A stretch of 64,000 nt of DNA from Paenibacillus sp. FSL R7-0345 (GCF_038595055.1 NZ_CP152002.1:1594501-1658500), one strand, 5' to 3'; shown: positions 43,239-53,683, numbered from the stretch's first letter. Notes: generated by a model not told the origin, from the letters alone. Numbers and translations: made by a program.

Positions 43239-44084
43239 CTACTCCAGATCATCCGGAAAAGGTTGAGCCAGCAATCCGGCCCGGTAATGTTTGGGTGAGG
43301 AGCCCTTTACTTTCTTAAACATTTTAGAGAACAGTAAGGCGTCGTTATAGCCTACAGATCTGGAAATGTCCGCAATGGAAAGCTCGGCGTTTGCCATCAT
43401 TTCGCATGCCTTATTCATTCTATGGCGAATGAGATACTCCTGAATGCTGAGTTGCATGTTCTGTTTGAACAACAAGCACAAATAGCTTCGGTTGAGTCCG
43501 ATAAATCGGGCAATATCCTCAACGGTAATCTTATATGGATAGTTCATTTCAATAAAGTTCCGTACTTTCTCGACGTAAATCTCTGTCCTTGATTCCATAT
43601 TTTCTGAGGAGGTCACCGGACCGGACTCAATCAGAAGAGACAGCAATAGATAAAGCAGACCTGTCAGCTTGGTCTCCTGAGCTTTGCCTAATCCTCTCGA
43701 CTCTATCATCATCTGTAAAGACTGTTCTATCCTGTTGTCCCGGTCATAGCAGAAGATAGGAGAGCTCTTGGATAAACCTGCCTGCTTGAGAAGCGGTTCT
43801 GCAGATGTCCCGTCAAACCCGAACCAACAATAAGACCAAGGGTTTGCGGTTTCAGCCTGATAGTATGTGACTATGTCCGGATAAATTAAAAAGCCCTGCC
43901 CCTTCCGCAGCTCATAACGGGCACCGCCAACCTCAAAGAACCCTTCCCCATCCAAAACATAGTGGAGTAAATAGTGGCTCCTTACCGCCGGCCCGAAGTA
44001 GTGACCCGGTAGACAATCCTCAATGCCAAACTGAGTAAGATGTAAGCCCATATGCTGTTTACTGCGGGGCAAATATTCGATCAC
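43239..44084 (-). CDS. AraC-family regulator of the galactomannan locus
   Basis: This 281-residue regulator starts at GTG 44084, with aaggag 7 nt upstream; the longer frame to 44111 has no such site. The N-terminal AraC cupin (YFGPAVRSHYLLHYVLDGEGFFEVGG, RKGQGFLIYPDIVTYYQ) matches MsmR/RafR-like sensors of alpha-galactosides. The DNA-binding domain at about 180-275 has ITVEDIARFIGLNRSYLCLLFKQ and SIADISRSVGYNDALLFSKMFKK. It is divergent from the GH36 alpha-galactosidase and probably its activator. Confidence 0.9.
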   Translation of the reverse strand: MIEYLPRSKQHMGLHLTQFGIEDCLPGHYFGPAVRSHYLLHYVLDGEGFFEVGGARYELRKGQGFLIYPDIVTYYQAETANPWSYCWFGFDGTSAEPLLKQAGLSKSSPIFCYDRDNRIEQSLQMMIESRGLGKAQETKLTGLLYLLLSLLIESGPVTSSENMESRTEIYVEKVRNFIEMNYPYKITVEDIARFIGLNRSYLCLLFKQNMQLSIQEYLIRHRMNKACEMMANAELSIADISRSVGYNDALLFSKMFKKVKGSSPKHYRAGLLAQPFPDDLE

Positions 44085-44123
44085 AGCAAATCTCCTTAAA
44101 ATTAGTATCAAGCATTATAACAT

Positions 44124-44153
44124 ATTTAGTAATCATCGTGCTATGTACTAAAT
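44124..44153. promoter_or_regulatory. Inverted repeat in the AraC/GH36 divergent region, possible operator
   Basis: atttagta at 44124-44131 and tactaaat at 44146-44153 form an 8-bp inverted repeat, and a further ttagta lies at 44102-44107. Repeated half-sites between the regulator and its likely target fit an AraC-type operator. Confidence 0.35.
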
Positions 44154-44263
44154 GTCTATATATAGTATATCCTTTTAGGGACAAACGCTATTAACTTAAG
44201 GAATTATCAAGTATTAAACCATGAATGGTTAAGGTTTGCTTATCGAAAGAAGGGAGTTTGGTC

Positions 44264-46447
44264 ATGGGTATCATCGTTAAAGAACAAGCAGGGTTGTTCC
44301 ATCTGCAGTCATCGGGTATGAGTTATATCATTCAAATTATAGACGGGTACCCAATACATATCTATTGGGGAAGCAAACTGAATCACCGGGAGCCAATGTC
44401 TGATATGCTTATCCATACTCCGGATAAAGCCGGGTTAGACCGGCTGCCTCAAGAATACCCGCAATATGGAAGCGGAGACTTCCGGAATCCGGCATACCAG
44501 GTTGAGCTTATGGATGGAACACGTATTACGGAGCTAACATACAAGGGTTATCGGGTGACTAAGGGTAAGCCGTCTCTGCCTGGTCTTCCGGCCGTTTATA
44601 CCGAGGATAAGGCAGAGGCGGAAACACTGGAGTTGGAATTAACCGATGCTTATTCGGGTCTTAAAGTGACACTGTACTACAGTATCTTCGCGGACCGGAA
44701 CGTTATCGTTCGCTCGGCCCTGTTCAGCAATGAAGGCAGACAGGAGTTGCGGCTTCGCCGCGCCTTGAGTGCAAGTGTCGACTTTCCAGGCACACGGAAT
44801 TTTGATATTATGTATCTTTCCGGCGCCTGGGCCAGGGAAGGGAATATTACCCGTAAACCGCTTCATCAAGGAGAAACCCGGATCGACAGTAAAAGAGGCA
44901 TGAGCAGCCACCAATTTAATCCTTTTGCGGCTTTGGTCGCTCCCGAAACGACGGAAGGTCAAGGTGAGGCATTCGGGTTCAGTCTTGTTTATAGCGGCGG
45001 CTTTGAGGCGGATGCCGAAGTCGATTCCTTTGGCTCTGTACGGTTCAGCATTGGCATCAATTCCTTTGATTTCGCATGGCTGCTTAGTCCCGGTGAAAGC
45101 TTTCAGACACCGGAAGCGGTTATGGTTTATTCCGGACAAGGACTGGGAGAGATGTCGCGGACGTATCATCGCCTGTACCGCACCCGGCTGTGCCGGGGAA
45201 GACACCGGGATGAAGAACGTCCTGTTCTGGTCAATAACTGGGAGGCAACCTATTTTGACTTTAACGCGGACAAGCTGGTATCAATCGCGGAAGAAGGAGC
45301 GAAGCTGGGAATCGAGCTGTTTGTGCTGGATGACGGCTGGTTTGGTAAACGGGATTCGGACAATTCCTCTTTAGGCGACTGGTTTGAGGATCGCCGGAAG
45401 CTTCCCGGCGGACTGGCTGATGTTGCGGAACGTATTAACGGGCTGGGACTAAAATTCGGACTTTGGGTTGAACCCGAAATGATCTCTCCGGACAGCGAGC
45501 TGTACCGCAAGCATCCGGACTGGTGTCTTCATGTCCCGGGACGCAGACGCAGCGAAGCCAGATGGCAGCTGGTTCTGGATTACACCCGCCAAGAGGTGCG
45601 CGATTATATTTTTGACTCGCTTTCCGCTATATTTTCCGGCGTTCCTGTTTCTTACGTTAAATGGGATATGAACCGGTGTCTGACGGAAATTGGTTCTGCC
45701 GAATTGCCGGCGGAACGGCAATCAGAGACTGCCCACCGCTATGTTCTTGGATTGTATGAGCTGTTAGAACGTATCACACAGGCGTTTCCGGATATCCTTT
45801 TCGAAAGCTGCTCCAGCGGAGGAGGCCGCTTCGATCCGGGTATGCTTTACTACATGCCGCAGACCTGGACCAGTGACAATACGGACGCGGCGGAACGGCT
45901 TAAGATTCAATTCGGCACGAGCCTGGTTTATCCCGTAAGCGCAATCGGGGCTCATGTATCGGCTGTACCGAACCATCAGGTTGGAAGAATAACTCCGCTT
46001 GATTTTAGAGGCAATGTTGCTATGTCCGGAAATTTTGGATACGAATTGGATTTGACGAAATTCACTGACGAAGAAAAGGAAACGGTCCGGCGCCAAATCG
46101 TTACCTACAAAGAAATTCGCGGCTTAGTCCAAAAAGGGGATTTATACCGGCTAAAAAGTCCTTTTGAAGGAAACGAGTCGGCTTGGATGTTTGTGTCCGA
46201 GGACAAAAAGGAAGCCTTGGTTTATTATTTTCAAGTGATGGCGGTGCCGAACGCACCCCGGAGTTATCTGCAGCTGGCCGGTCTTCAACCCGAAACCGAA
46301 TATGAAGTTTTGCCGGAAAACAACGGGTCCAGGTCTATTTATGGGGGAGATAGACTGATGAAGTTGGGACTGCCCCTGTCCTATCAACAGAAGGACTATG
46401 AAAGCGGCTGGTTCAGAGTCCTAGCTACAGATACGCTGAGGGATTGA
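44264..46447 (+). CDS. GH36 alpha-galactosidase
   Basis: This 727-residue intracellular enzyme starts at ATG 44264, with aagggag 8 nt upstream; the frame is open to 44225. It has an N-terminal beta-supersandwich, then a TIM barrel with NNWEATYFDFN and FVLDDGWFGKRDSD. The nucleophile aspartate is in VSYVKWDMNR (about 466) and the acid/base aspartate in WTSDNTDAAERL (about 537). SCSSGGGRFDPGML is the classic GH36 subgroup I sequence. It releases alpha-1,6-linked galactose from melibiose, raffinose or galactomannan oligosaccharides. Neighbouring GH26 genes point to galactomannan side chains. Confidence 0.96.
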   Translation: MGIIVKEQAGLFHLQSSGMSYIIQIIDGYPIHIYWGSKLNHREPMSDMLIHTPDKAGLDRLPQEYPQYGSGDFRNPAYQVELMDGTRITELTYKGYRVTKGKPSLPGLPAVYTEDKAEAETLELELTDAYSGLKVTLYYSIFADRNVIVRSALFSNEGRQELRLRRALSASVDFPGTRNFDIMYLSGAWAREGNITRKPLHQGETRIDSKRGMSSHQFNPFAALVAPETTEGQGEAFGFSLVYSGGFEADAEVDSFGSVRFSIGINSFDFAWLLSPGESFQTPEAVMVYSGQGLGEMSRTYHRLYRTRLCRGRHRDEERPVLVNNWEATYFDFNADKLVSIAEEGAKLGIELFVLDDGWFGKRDSDNSSLGDWFEDRRKLPGGLADVAERINGLGLKFGLWVEPEMISPDSELYRKHPDWCLHVPGRRRSEARWQLVLDYTRQEVRDYIFDSLSAIFSGVPVSYVKWDMNRCLTEIGSAELPAERQSETAHRYVLGLYELLERITQAFPDILFESCSSGGGRFDPGMLYYMPQTWTSDNTDAAERLKIQFGTSLVYPVSAIGAHVSAVPNHQVGRITPLDFRGNVAMSGNFGYELDLTKFTDEEKETVRRQIVTYKEIRGLVQKGDLYRLKSPFEGNESAWMFVSEDKKEALVYYFQVMAVPNAPRSYLQLAGLQPETEYEVLPENNGSRSIYGGDRLMKLGLPLSYQQKDYESGWFRVLATDTLRD

Positions 46448-46507
46448 GCACAATGCTCTGCCGGTGTCAGAATCTGAAGCAGTAATTCATCATAATTTCG
46501 GTTAATG

Positions 46508-46540
46508 AATGCCCCTTTCATATGAGAAGGGGCATTTTGC
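46508..46540 (+). terminator. Rho-independent terminator after GH36
   Basis: A perfect 10-bp stem (aatgcccctt at 46508-46517, aaggggcatt at 46527-46536) is followed by a short T-run. The following kinase-regulator pair therefore has its own promoter or relies on readthrough. Confidence 0.75.
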
Positions 46541-46574
46541 ATGAAGCGGTCTATACGGCCCGGGAGGATTAGCG

Positions 46575-48359
46575 ATGTTTTTGTTCCGCATGATGAACGA
46601 TATGAAGATGAAAAAGAAATTGGCCCTTACCTTTATCTCTGCTGCCGTTCTTCCTTTGATGTTATCCGGTCTGTTCTTAACCGGAAAGCTTCGGGAGATC
46701 GTCATCAAAGATGCGTTAACTCAAGTTTCAGACAATGTGGAGCGTGTTCAAAAAAGGACCGAAGAGCTGCTTAAGGTACCGCTGGATCTTTCTTACCGGC
46801 TGACGGTTGATAACAGGATGAAAAGAGTAGCCACCCAAAAATACGAGGATTACGCCGATGTTATTCAAGCCTACCGCGAGTATACGGATATCCGGGACTA
46901 CATTCAATTGTACAAAGAGATATCCGGCATTCATGTGTACGCCGTGAATCCCGGGGCGCTCAATAACTGGGAGTTCATTCAGCCGGATGAGCGGATTATG
47001 GCAGAAATCTGGTACAAGGAAGCTATAGAGCAAAAAGGGCTTGCCGGCTGGAATCTGATCAAGGAAGAACAAAACGCAGCGGAGCGGCTTAGCCTGATAC
47101 GTTCGTTTCCGGCTGACTCACTTGGACGCAAAGGCGTCTTGACTATTAATGTAGATCAACAGCAATTAAGCTCAATTCTGGATCAGGAGTCCTTTACCAC
47201 AATGATCGTGGATAACCGGAACCGGATTGTCGGCTCCAATGAAGCCGGTTATTTCGGAAGGGAATTGTCAGAAATGGATGGAGACCCGCAGATCCTTTCC
47301 GGTCAGGAGGGAAGCTACGACACGGTCATCAACGGCAGCTCCTCTAAAATTGTTATCGCTAACCTGGAGCCGGAAAATAGCTGGAACGGGCTTCGAATCA
47401 TTTCAATTTTTTCTTATTCAGACATTACGAGGGATGCCAACCGTGTTATTCGCCTCGGGGCTATTGTAATAGCGGTTAGCCTTGTGTTTGCTGTGGTGCT
47501 TATATATGCCTCTGCCGCACTGTTGTCCGGGAGACTTCTTCGTTTAAGCAAGCATATGTCCAAGGTGGGTTCCGGTTCATGGGAAGCTTACCTCCAAATT
47601 GATGGCAAAGATGAAGTCGGATTGCTGTCGAAGCAGTTTAATTCGCTTATCAGAAGCGTGCATGAACTGGTTCAAGAAGTTCAGGAAACAAATAATCAAA
47701 AAAACCTGGTAGAGCAGAGACAGAATGAGATGAGATTCAAGATGCTGGCAAGTCAGATCAATCCGCACTTTCTTTTTAATTCTTTGGAATCGATCCGGAT
47801 GGAAGCCCATATACGCAGGCAGGATGATATCGCGGAAGCGGTATGGCTTCTCAGTACGCTTCTGCGCAGCAGCCTGGAGGCCGGTAACGGCAGCATTCCT
47901 CTTAGCGAGGAGCTTGAGCGTGTGCGCTGTTATCTTGATATGCAAAAGTTCCGGTATGAAGACCGGTTGGAATATCGCTTAATGTCTGATCCTGATTTGG
48001 AAGAAATGTCTGTCCCACCGTTAATTATTCAACCGCTGGTGGAGAACTCCATCATCCATGGTCTGGATAACCGTGAAGAAGGAGTAACGGTTACGGTTGA
48101 AATAAGCAGGGTCCCGAAGGGAGCGAAGGTTAAAGTGAGTGACAATGGAGCAGGCATCACGCCGGAACGGCTTGCCGGTATCCGGGCGGAGCTTGCCGAA
48201 TCCATACATGAGCAGGAGAGCGAGCGGATCGGTATTCGCAACGTGAACGACCGGCTTGTGCTGCTGTACGGGGGACCGAGCGCCCTGAACATTGAGAGCA
48301 AGCTTGGGCAAGGCACTGTCATTACGTTTTATATTCCTGGAGGTGTAGCTGTTGATTAA
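46575..48359 (+). CDS. YesM-type sensor histidine kinase
   Basis: This 594-residue membrane kinase starts at ATG 46575, with gggagg upstream. Helices lie at about 16-36 (LALTFISAAVLPLMLSGLFL) and about 295-318 (AIVIAVSLVFAVVLIYASAALL), enclosing an extracellular sensor domain. HAMP is followed by His_kinase motif LASQINPHFLFNSLESIRMEA (His near 395) and ATPase motifs LVENSIIHGLDN and DNGAGITPE. Its stop overlaps the next gene by 8 bp. It probably senses mannan-type oligosaccharides for the transporter encoded downstream. Confidence 0.94.
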   Translation: MFLFRMMNDMKMKKKLALTFISAAVLPLMLSGLFLTGKLREIVIKDALTQVSDNVERVQKRTEELLKVPLDLSYRLTVDNRMKRVATQKYEDYADVIQAYREYTDIRDYIQLYKEISGIHVYAVNPGALNNWEFIQPDERIMAEIWYKEAIEQKGLAGWNLIKEEQNAAERLSLIRSFPADSLGRKGVLTINVDQQQLSSILDQESFTTMIVDNRNRIVGSNEAGYFGRELSEMDGDPQILSGQEGSYDTVINGSSSKIVIANLEPENSWNGLRIISIFSYSDITRDANRVIRLGAIVIAVSLVFAVVLIYASAALLSGRLLRLSKHMSKVGSGSWEAYLQIDGKDEVGLLSKQFNSLIRSVHELVQEVQETNNQKNLVEQRQNEMRFKMLASQINPHFLFNSLESIRMEAHIRRQDDIAEAVWLLSTLLRSSLEAGNGSIPLSEELERVRCYLDMQKFRYEDRLEYRLMSDPDLEEMSVPPLIIQPLVENSIIHGLDNREEGVTVTVEISRVPKGAKVKVSDNGAGITPERLAGIRAELAESIHEQESERIGIRNVNDRLVLLYGGPSALNIESKLGQGTVITFYIPGGVAVD

Positions 48360-49902
48360 GGTCGTTATCGTGGACGATGAGCCAAAACTCAGGCAAGGAC
48401 TGCAAACGCTAATTCCATGGGAAAGTGTGGGTTTTACCGTTGCAGCTGCCGCAGGCAATGGCAGAGAAGCATTAAAGATCATTAAGGAGGAGGCTCCGGA
48501 AGTCGTTATAGCAGACATCCGAATGCCCGTTATGGACGGCTTACAGCTCATTGAGCATTTAAGAGCGGCCGGCCATAACATGCAATTCATTATTTTGAGC
48601 GGATATGCGGATTTTGAGTATGCCAAGCAGGCGATCAAATATGGTGTGGTCGGATACCTGCTTAAACCGGTGAATATCGGTGAAATGCTGGCTACTTTAA
48701 AACTTGTGAGGGGACGGATTGAAGAGGAAAAACAGAAGCGAAAAAGTCCTCAGGCAGAGACACTAGACCGGGACTTATATCTGCATCGTCTGCTGGTCCC
48801 TCAGGAGAAGCCGGGAGAAACAATAAAGCCTGGTGCCGGCATAGGACAACCAGAATTGCTGTGGAGCAGTTACGAAGTCGTAGTTATTGTTCCGCGTGTT
48901 CCTGAAGCAGATTTGCCGGATGCGCTCAACCGGCTGGCGGCCGGGCTGAAAGCACTGGCAGAGGAGCGGAATATGGGGGCTGTAACGGTCATTTCTCCCC
49001 ATGTGGTGCTTCTGCTCAACACGCCGCTTCGCGGATCTCAGCGGCGCGATCATCTGTACAGCGAGATCCGGAATATTGCCAGCGGTATCCGGTTTGTTGC
49101 TGCAACCGGCGGGGCCGTCACCGAAGCCCGGCATATTTACAATTCTTATGCGAAAGCCAGAGAAGCGGCAAAGCTGTCTTTTTTCAGTGATAGAGACCGT
49201 CTGCTGGAGCCTGAATATCCTCCTGTGTGCCCGCCGGTACCGACCGGTTTACCGGAAGAACGGAATGAAGAGCCGATGAGGGATTTAATCCTCCGCCTGT
49301 ACTACTGCCTGGATGTAGGAAACAAGGATATGGTGGCGCCGCTGCTACATGAGGCAGCAGCCGTTTATTGCAGGCAGCGGCAAGATGAGGATTATGTTAA
49401 ACAAGCCTTCTTTTTTCTTTGCAATGGAATCATTCATAAGCTTGCCGCCGCCTCCCGTTTAGAAGGGAAAGAGACAGAGAAGGTTTCACATTTCTTGAAC
49501 GGGATCTATCAGCATGATCGTCTGCAGAAGCTAATAGAGGATATCCGCCGTTTTCTTCTGGATTTTGTGGAAGAATCGGAGACACAGGGCAAAGAGCTCG
49601 AATTTAAGAGAATGATCGATTTTATTCATAAGCATTATGCGGAAGATTTGAAATTATCAACATTGGCCGGTTTGCTTAACTATAGTACCCCTTATTTGGG
49701 GCAGCTGTTCAGAAATAAAACCGGAGAGTACTTTAACACCTATCTGGACAAAGTGCGTATCCAAAAAGCCAAGGAACTGCTGGCCCAAGGGATGAAGGTG
49801 TATGAAGTGGCAGAGCAGGTAGGTTACACGAGCGTAAATTACTTTTTCAGCAAATTTAAAAGGTATGAAGGCCGGTCACCGTCGGACTATAAGAATCCAT
49901 AA
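48352..49902 (+). CDS. YesN-type response regulator with AraC DNA-binding domain
   Basis: This 516-residue regulator starts at TTG 48352, with ggaggtg upstream, overlapping the kinase gene. The receiver domain has DDE and phosphoacceptor Asp55 (VVIADIRMPVMDG) plus the switch lysine in YLLKPVN. The AraC domain at the C-terminus (about 415-514) has LKLSTLAGLLNYSTPYLGQLFRN and KVYEVAEQVGYTSVNYFFSKFKR. It is the likely activator of the permease, binding-protein and GH26 genes just downstream. Confidence 0.95.
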   Translation: MIKVVIVDDEPKLRQGLQTLIPWESVGFTVAAAAGNGREALKIIKEEAPEVVIADIRMPVMDGLQLIEHLRAAGHNMQFIILSGYADFEYAKQAIKYGVVGYLLKPVNIGEMLATLKLVRGRIEEEKQKRKSPQAETLDRDLYLHRLLVPQEKPGETIKPGAGIGQPELLWSSYEVVVIVPRVPEADLPDALNRLAAGLKALAEERNMGAVTVISPHVVLLLNTPLRGSQRRDHLYSEIRNIASGIRFVAATGGAVTEARHIYNSYAKAREAAKLSFFSDRDRLLEPEYPPVCPPVPTGLPEERNEEPMRDLILRLYYCLDVGNKDMVAPLLHEAAAVYCRQRQDEDYVKQAFFFLCNGIIHKLAAASRLEGKETEKVSHFLNGIYQHDRLQKLIEDIRRFLLDFVEESETQGKELEFKRMIDFIHKHYAEDLKLSTLAGLLNYSTPYLGQLFRNKTGEYFNTYLDKVRIQKAKELLAQGMKVYEVAEQVGYTSVNYFFSKFKRYEGRSPSDYKNP

Positions 49903-49987
49903 TTTTTAGATGATTTTTCCCGAAATCATTGGTATGGGAACCCCCTCCTCTCTAATCTATGATAGTTATGAAGAGAGGGGAGGAAGT

Positions 49988-50944
49988 ATGAAACCGATAA
50001 CGTTAAATGCGGAAAACGCATACACAAAAAGAAAAAAGAGCGCTTGGAGGGAGTTCAAAAATCAGAAGTATCTTTACTACATGTCTATACCTTTTGTTCT
50101 TTGGGTGTTTGTCTTCCAGTACTTGCCTTTGTGGGGCTGGACGATGGCCTTCCAAAAATATAGACCCGGAGTGAGCTTTTTTGAACAGAAGTGGGTAGGC
50201 TTTGAGCACTTTCAAACCTTGTTCAAGGATGACCATTTTTATCAGGTGCTGCGAAACACGCTGGCTATGAGCTTTATGGGGCTGATTGCCGGTTTTATCG
50301 TGCCGGTCGTTTTTGCACTGCTCCTCAATGAGGTTCGTGTTCAGGCATTAAAGAGGTTCGTCCAGACCGTTTCTTATCTTCCGCATTTTGTATCCTGGGT
50401 AGTCGCTGCAGGGATCGTTACCAAAATGCTTTCAACGGACGGCGGAATTGTAAACGATATCCTTCTCGGCCTGAACATTATTGATAAACCGATTCAGTTT
50501 ATGGCACAGGGGAACTTATTCTGGGGAATCGTGACAGGTTCAGATATATGGAAGGAAACAGGCTGGAATGCCATTATATACCTTGCTGCCATTTCCGGGA
50601 TAGGCCCGGAATTATATGAAGCGGCAAGGGTGGACGGAGCGAGCCGTCTCCGGCAAATATGGCATATTACACTGCCTGGCATCAGGCCGACCATCATCGT
50701 TCTTTTAATTATGTCGATTGGCCATTTACTGGGTACGGGCTTTGAAAAGCAATTCCTGCTAGGAAATCACCTAGTCATCGATTACTCTGAAGTGCTCGAC
50801 TTGTATGCGCTTAATTATGGTCTGGCTATGGGCAGATATTCCTTCGGAACGGCAATCAACATTTTCAACTCGGTGATAAGCCTGATTCTTCTGTTTGCCG
50901 CCAATGGTATATTTAAGCGATTTACTAACGAAAGCATTATGTAG
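49988..50944 (+). CDS. LplB-type sugar ABC transporter permease
   Basis: This 318-residue permease starts at ATG 49988, with gaggggagg immediately upstream; the longer open frame has no signal for initiation. Helices begin LYYMSIPFVLWVFVFQYLPL, and the EAA loop is ELYEAARVDGASRLRQIWHITLP near 215-235. It has the same family and gene order as the permease at 20468, showing a repeated transporter architecture in this window. Confidence 0.93.
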   Translation: MKPITLNAENAYTKRKKSAWREFKNQKYLYYMSIPFVLWVFVFQYLPLWGWTMAFQKYRPGVSFFEQKWVGFEHFQTLFKDDHFYQVLRNTLAMSFMGLIAGFIVPVVFALLLNEVRVQALKRFVQTVSYLPHFVSWVVAAGIVTKMLSTDGGIVNDILLGLNIIDKPIQFMAQGNLFWGIVTGSDIWKETGWNAIIYLAAISGIGPELYEAARVDGASRLRQIWHITLPGIRPTIIVLLIMSIGHLLGTGFEKQFLLGNHLVIDYSEVLDLYALNYGLAMGRYSFGTAINIFNSVISLILLFAANGIFKRFTNESIM

Positions 50945-50960
50945 AGAGAGGATGGGTGGC

Positions 50961-51899
50961 ATGGGGGTTGTTAACAGCAATGCTTCAACCGGCAGATTAC
51001 AAATAAAACACCGTTCGAAATCAACACAGGACAGGATACTTGCATGCGTCGTTTATCTGTCCATGTTTGTAGTAACCGTATTGACGATATATCCGTTCTT
51101 AAACGTACTGGCGATCTCCCTCAACGATTCAGTAGATACCGTCCGGGGAGGGATTACCGTCTGGCCGCGGCAGTTTACTCTGGATAACTATAGTCTGATT
51201 TTCACTTATGGAAGTCTAATGACCGGCTTTAAAATTTCCGTACTGCGGACGCTTATCGGTACTGCAGCAGGTCTGGTCAGCGGTTCTATGCTTGCTTACA
51301 CCCTTGCGCGAAATGACTTTCAGGCAAGGAGATTTATATCCATCTTTCTGGCGGTTACCATGTATATCTCCGGCGGCCTGATTCCGGGATTTATTTTGAT
51401 GAGAGATTTGAACCTGATCGGTACCTTCGCGGTGTACATTCTGCCGGGCCTTGTAAGCGCCTTTAATGTTTTCGTGATCCGCTCCTTCATTGATGGACTG
51501 CCGTATGCGCTGCAGGAGTCAGCCAAGCTTGACGGAGCCAACGATTTTACGATTTACTGGCGTGTCATTTTGCCGCTGTGCAAGCCGGCTCTGGCTACCG
51601 TAGCCCTTTTCCTCGCGGTAGGACAATGGAACTCCTGGTTCGATACGTATCTGTTTAACGGGTCCGACGAAGCTCTAACAACGCTGCAGTATGAGTTGAT
51701 GAAAATTCTGCAAAGCACAACCACAAGTGCAACGAATTCCCAGGACGTGGCGAATATGGCTGAACGAATGTCACAAATTTCGCCGGAATCCGTCAAAATG
51801 GCAATTACTATTGTCGTCACAGTGCCAATTCTTATCGTCTATCCCTTCCTGCAAAAGTATTTTGTCAAAGGGATGACGCTCGGAGCTGTAAAGAGTTAG
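50961..51899 (+). CDS. LplC-type sugar ABC transporter permease
   Basis: This 312-residue permease has its start at ATG 50961, with gagagagga about 9 nt upstream, and lies 16 bp after the first permease. Helices begin ACVVYLSMFVVTVLTIYPFLNVL. The EAA loop is ALQESAKLDGANDFTIYWRVILP, and the C-terminus KYFVKGMTLGAVKS is diagnostic. It forms the channel with its upstream neighbour. The ATPase is presumably the shared MsmX-type protein encoded outside the window. Confidence 0.93.
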   Translation: MGVVNSNASTGRLQIKHRSKSTQDRILACVVYLSMFVVTVLTIYPFLNVLAISLNDSVDTVRGGITVWPRQFTLDNYSLIFTYGSLMTGFKISVLRTLIGTAAGLVSGSMLAYTLARNDFQARRFISIFLAVTMYISGGLIPGFILMRDLNLIGTFAVYILPGLVSAFNVFVIRSFIDGLPYALQESAKLDGANDFTIYWRVILPLCKPALATVALFLAVGQWNSWFDTYLFNGSDEALTTLQYELMKILQSTTTSATNSQDVANMAERMSQISPESVKMAITIVVTVPILIVYPFLQKYFVKGMTLGAVKS

Positions 51900-51982
51900 A
51901 TTGTTTCTTGAATGGGTGTGTCCAGGTTAACAAGCCTGTCTCATACAATCAGTATTTATCCATTATCTAGGGGGTTAGCTTC

Positions 51983-53683
51983 ATGAAGCCAGAAAAAAGA
52001 GGGCTAGTGCTGTCTTCCGTGCTTGCGCTGACTTTAGCGTCGACGCTTGCCGGTTGCGGCGGTAATAACGGCTCAGGAGAAGGCAGCAACATGGAAGGCG
52101 GTTCGTCCGGGTCTGATTTAAAGCCGGTCACGCTTACTTATTTTTCAGAGGACAGCAGTACCAATTGGAATAACATGCAGGATGAAGTAGGTAAGGTTAT
52201 TGCCGAAAAAACCGGTGTGACACTGGATGCCGAGTTTGCAGTGGGTGATCCGGTCCAAAAAATGTCGCTGATTGCGGCGACCGGCAATTATCCTGATTTG
52301 ATTGCTGCAAAGGCGGATGTCGGGAAGCTTGTCGACGCCGGAGCTGTAATCGATTTAACGGAATTGATCGACAAGCATGCACCTAATATCAAAAAAATGC
52401 TTGGAGATAAGCTTGTTCGGGCCAAGTACAGCTTGGATGATCAGGCGATCTACGCGGTGCCAACCTGGTCGTCCGTTGATGAGAAGAAATTCAGGGCTGA
52501 GGGGGGATTTGAACTGCAGCACCGGGTTGTCAAAGAAGCTGGTTATCCGGAAATCCGCACAGTAAAGGATTTTGAAAAAGTCATCCAGGATTATATCACC
52601 AAGCATCCGACGGACGAAAACGGAAATAAAAATATCGGTCTTTCCCTGAATGGAGATGACTGGCATATGTACCAGGTTACCAACTCGGGGTTCCAGACGA
52701 CCGGCGGACCGGACGACGGGGAATATTTCATTGATCAGGAAACGCATCAGGCGACCTATCATTTCCGCCGTCCGGAGGAGAAGGAATATTTCCGCTGGTT
52801 AAATCATATGAACGACATCGGACTGCTTGATCCGGAAAGCTTTGTGCAGAAGACCGACCAGTTTAAGGCTAAAGTGGCTTCCGGCCGGGTTCTTGGTTTG
52901 GCTGATCCGGAATGGGATTATGGAGACGCGCAAAATGCACTGAAGGCTGCCGGGAAATTTGATCAAACCTACGGCCATTATCCGGTCACGCTGAGTGAGG
53001 AATACAAGGATACCAGCTTCTGGCCGGCCGGCTTTGACGGAGGATACGGAATCTCGATCTCCAGCAAGTGCAAGGACCCGGTGCGGGCCATCCAATTCCT
53101 TGACTTCCTTGCATCGGAAGAGGGGCAGATCCTGAATAACTGGGGAATTGAAGATAAACATTACACGGTTGAGAACGGTAAACGGGTAGTCATCCCGGCT
53201 GTACAGGAACGTATGGACAATGACAACGCGGCGTTCCAAAAAGAATCCGGTGTTGGTCTTTATTGGAACCTGATGGTCCACTACGGAGACGGTATTAAGG
53301 ATTCCACCGGAAACTACTTCACCCGCAATTACCCTGAGCAATTGACGGCAAGCTACAGTGAACCGGAGAAAGAAGCTCTGAAGGCTTACGGCGCCGAACA
53401 TTGGAAAGATCTTTTCCCGGCAGAAGATGAATTTGAGTCCAGAGCCTACGGTGCTGCTTACACGATGTCACTCGCCAGCGACGATCCTGCTGTTATCCTA
53501 GGAGCCAAGATGAAGGATATCACATGGAAGAGAGTCCCTGAAGCCATTATGTCCAAGCCGGAAGAGTTCGATAAAATTTGGGATGCCTATATGGCAGATC
53601 TGGATAAGGCCGGAGTTAAGGAAATGGAAGAGGCTTATACCAAGCATATCCAAAACCGTATCGAACTGTGGTCTACTAAATAA
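51983..53683 (+). CDS. ABC transporter sugar-binding lipoprotein
   Basis: This 566-residue extracellular binding protein starts at ATG 51983, with aggggg upstream. The lipoprotein signal ends TLAGC with Cys25, followed by a Gly/Ser-rich linker. The mature sequence has the type-1 LipO-like fold (LTYFSEDSSTNWNNMQDEVGKVIAEKTGV). It is longer than most sugar-binding proteins, as is usual in this Paenibacillus group that binds larger oligosaccharides. From its position it probably captures manno-oligosaccharides; this is inference. Confidence 0.93.
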   Translation: MKPEKRGLVLSSVLALTLASTLAGCGGNNGSGEGSNMEGGSSGSDLKPVTLTYFSEDSSTNWNNMQDEVGKVIAEKTGVTLDAEFAVGDPVQKMSLIAATGNYPDLIAAKADVGKLVDAGAVIDLTELIDKHAPNIKKMLGDKLVRAKYSLDDQAIYAVPTWSSVDEKKFRAEGGFELQHRVVKEAGYPEIRTVKDFEKVIQDYITKHPTDENGNKNIGLSLNGDDWHMYQVTNSGFQTTGGPDDGEYFIDQETHQATYHFRRPEEKEYFRWLNHMNDIGLLDPESFVQKTDQFKAKVASGRVLGLADPEWDYGDAQNALKAAGKFDQTYGHYPVTLSEEYKDTSFWPAGFDGGYGISISSKCKDPVRAIQFLDFLASEEGQILNNWGIEDKHYTVENGKRVVIPAVQERMDNDNAAFQKESGVGLYWNLMVHYGDGIKDSTGNYFTRNYPEQLTASYSEPEKEALKAYGAEHWKDLFPAEDEFESRAYGAAYTMSLASDDPAVILGAKMKDITWKRVPEAIMSKPEEFDKIWDAYMADLDKAGVKEMEEAYTKHIQNRIELWSTK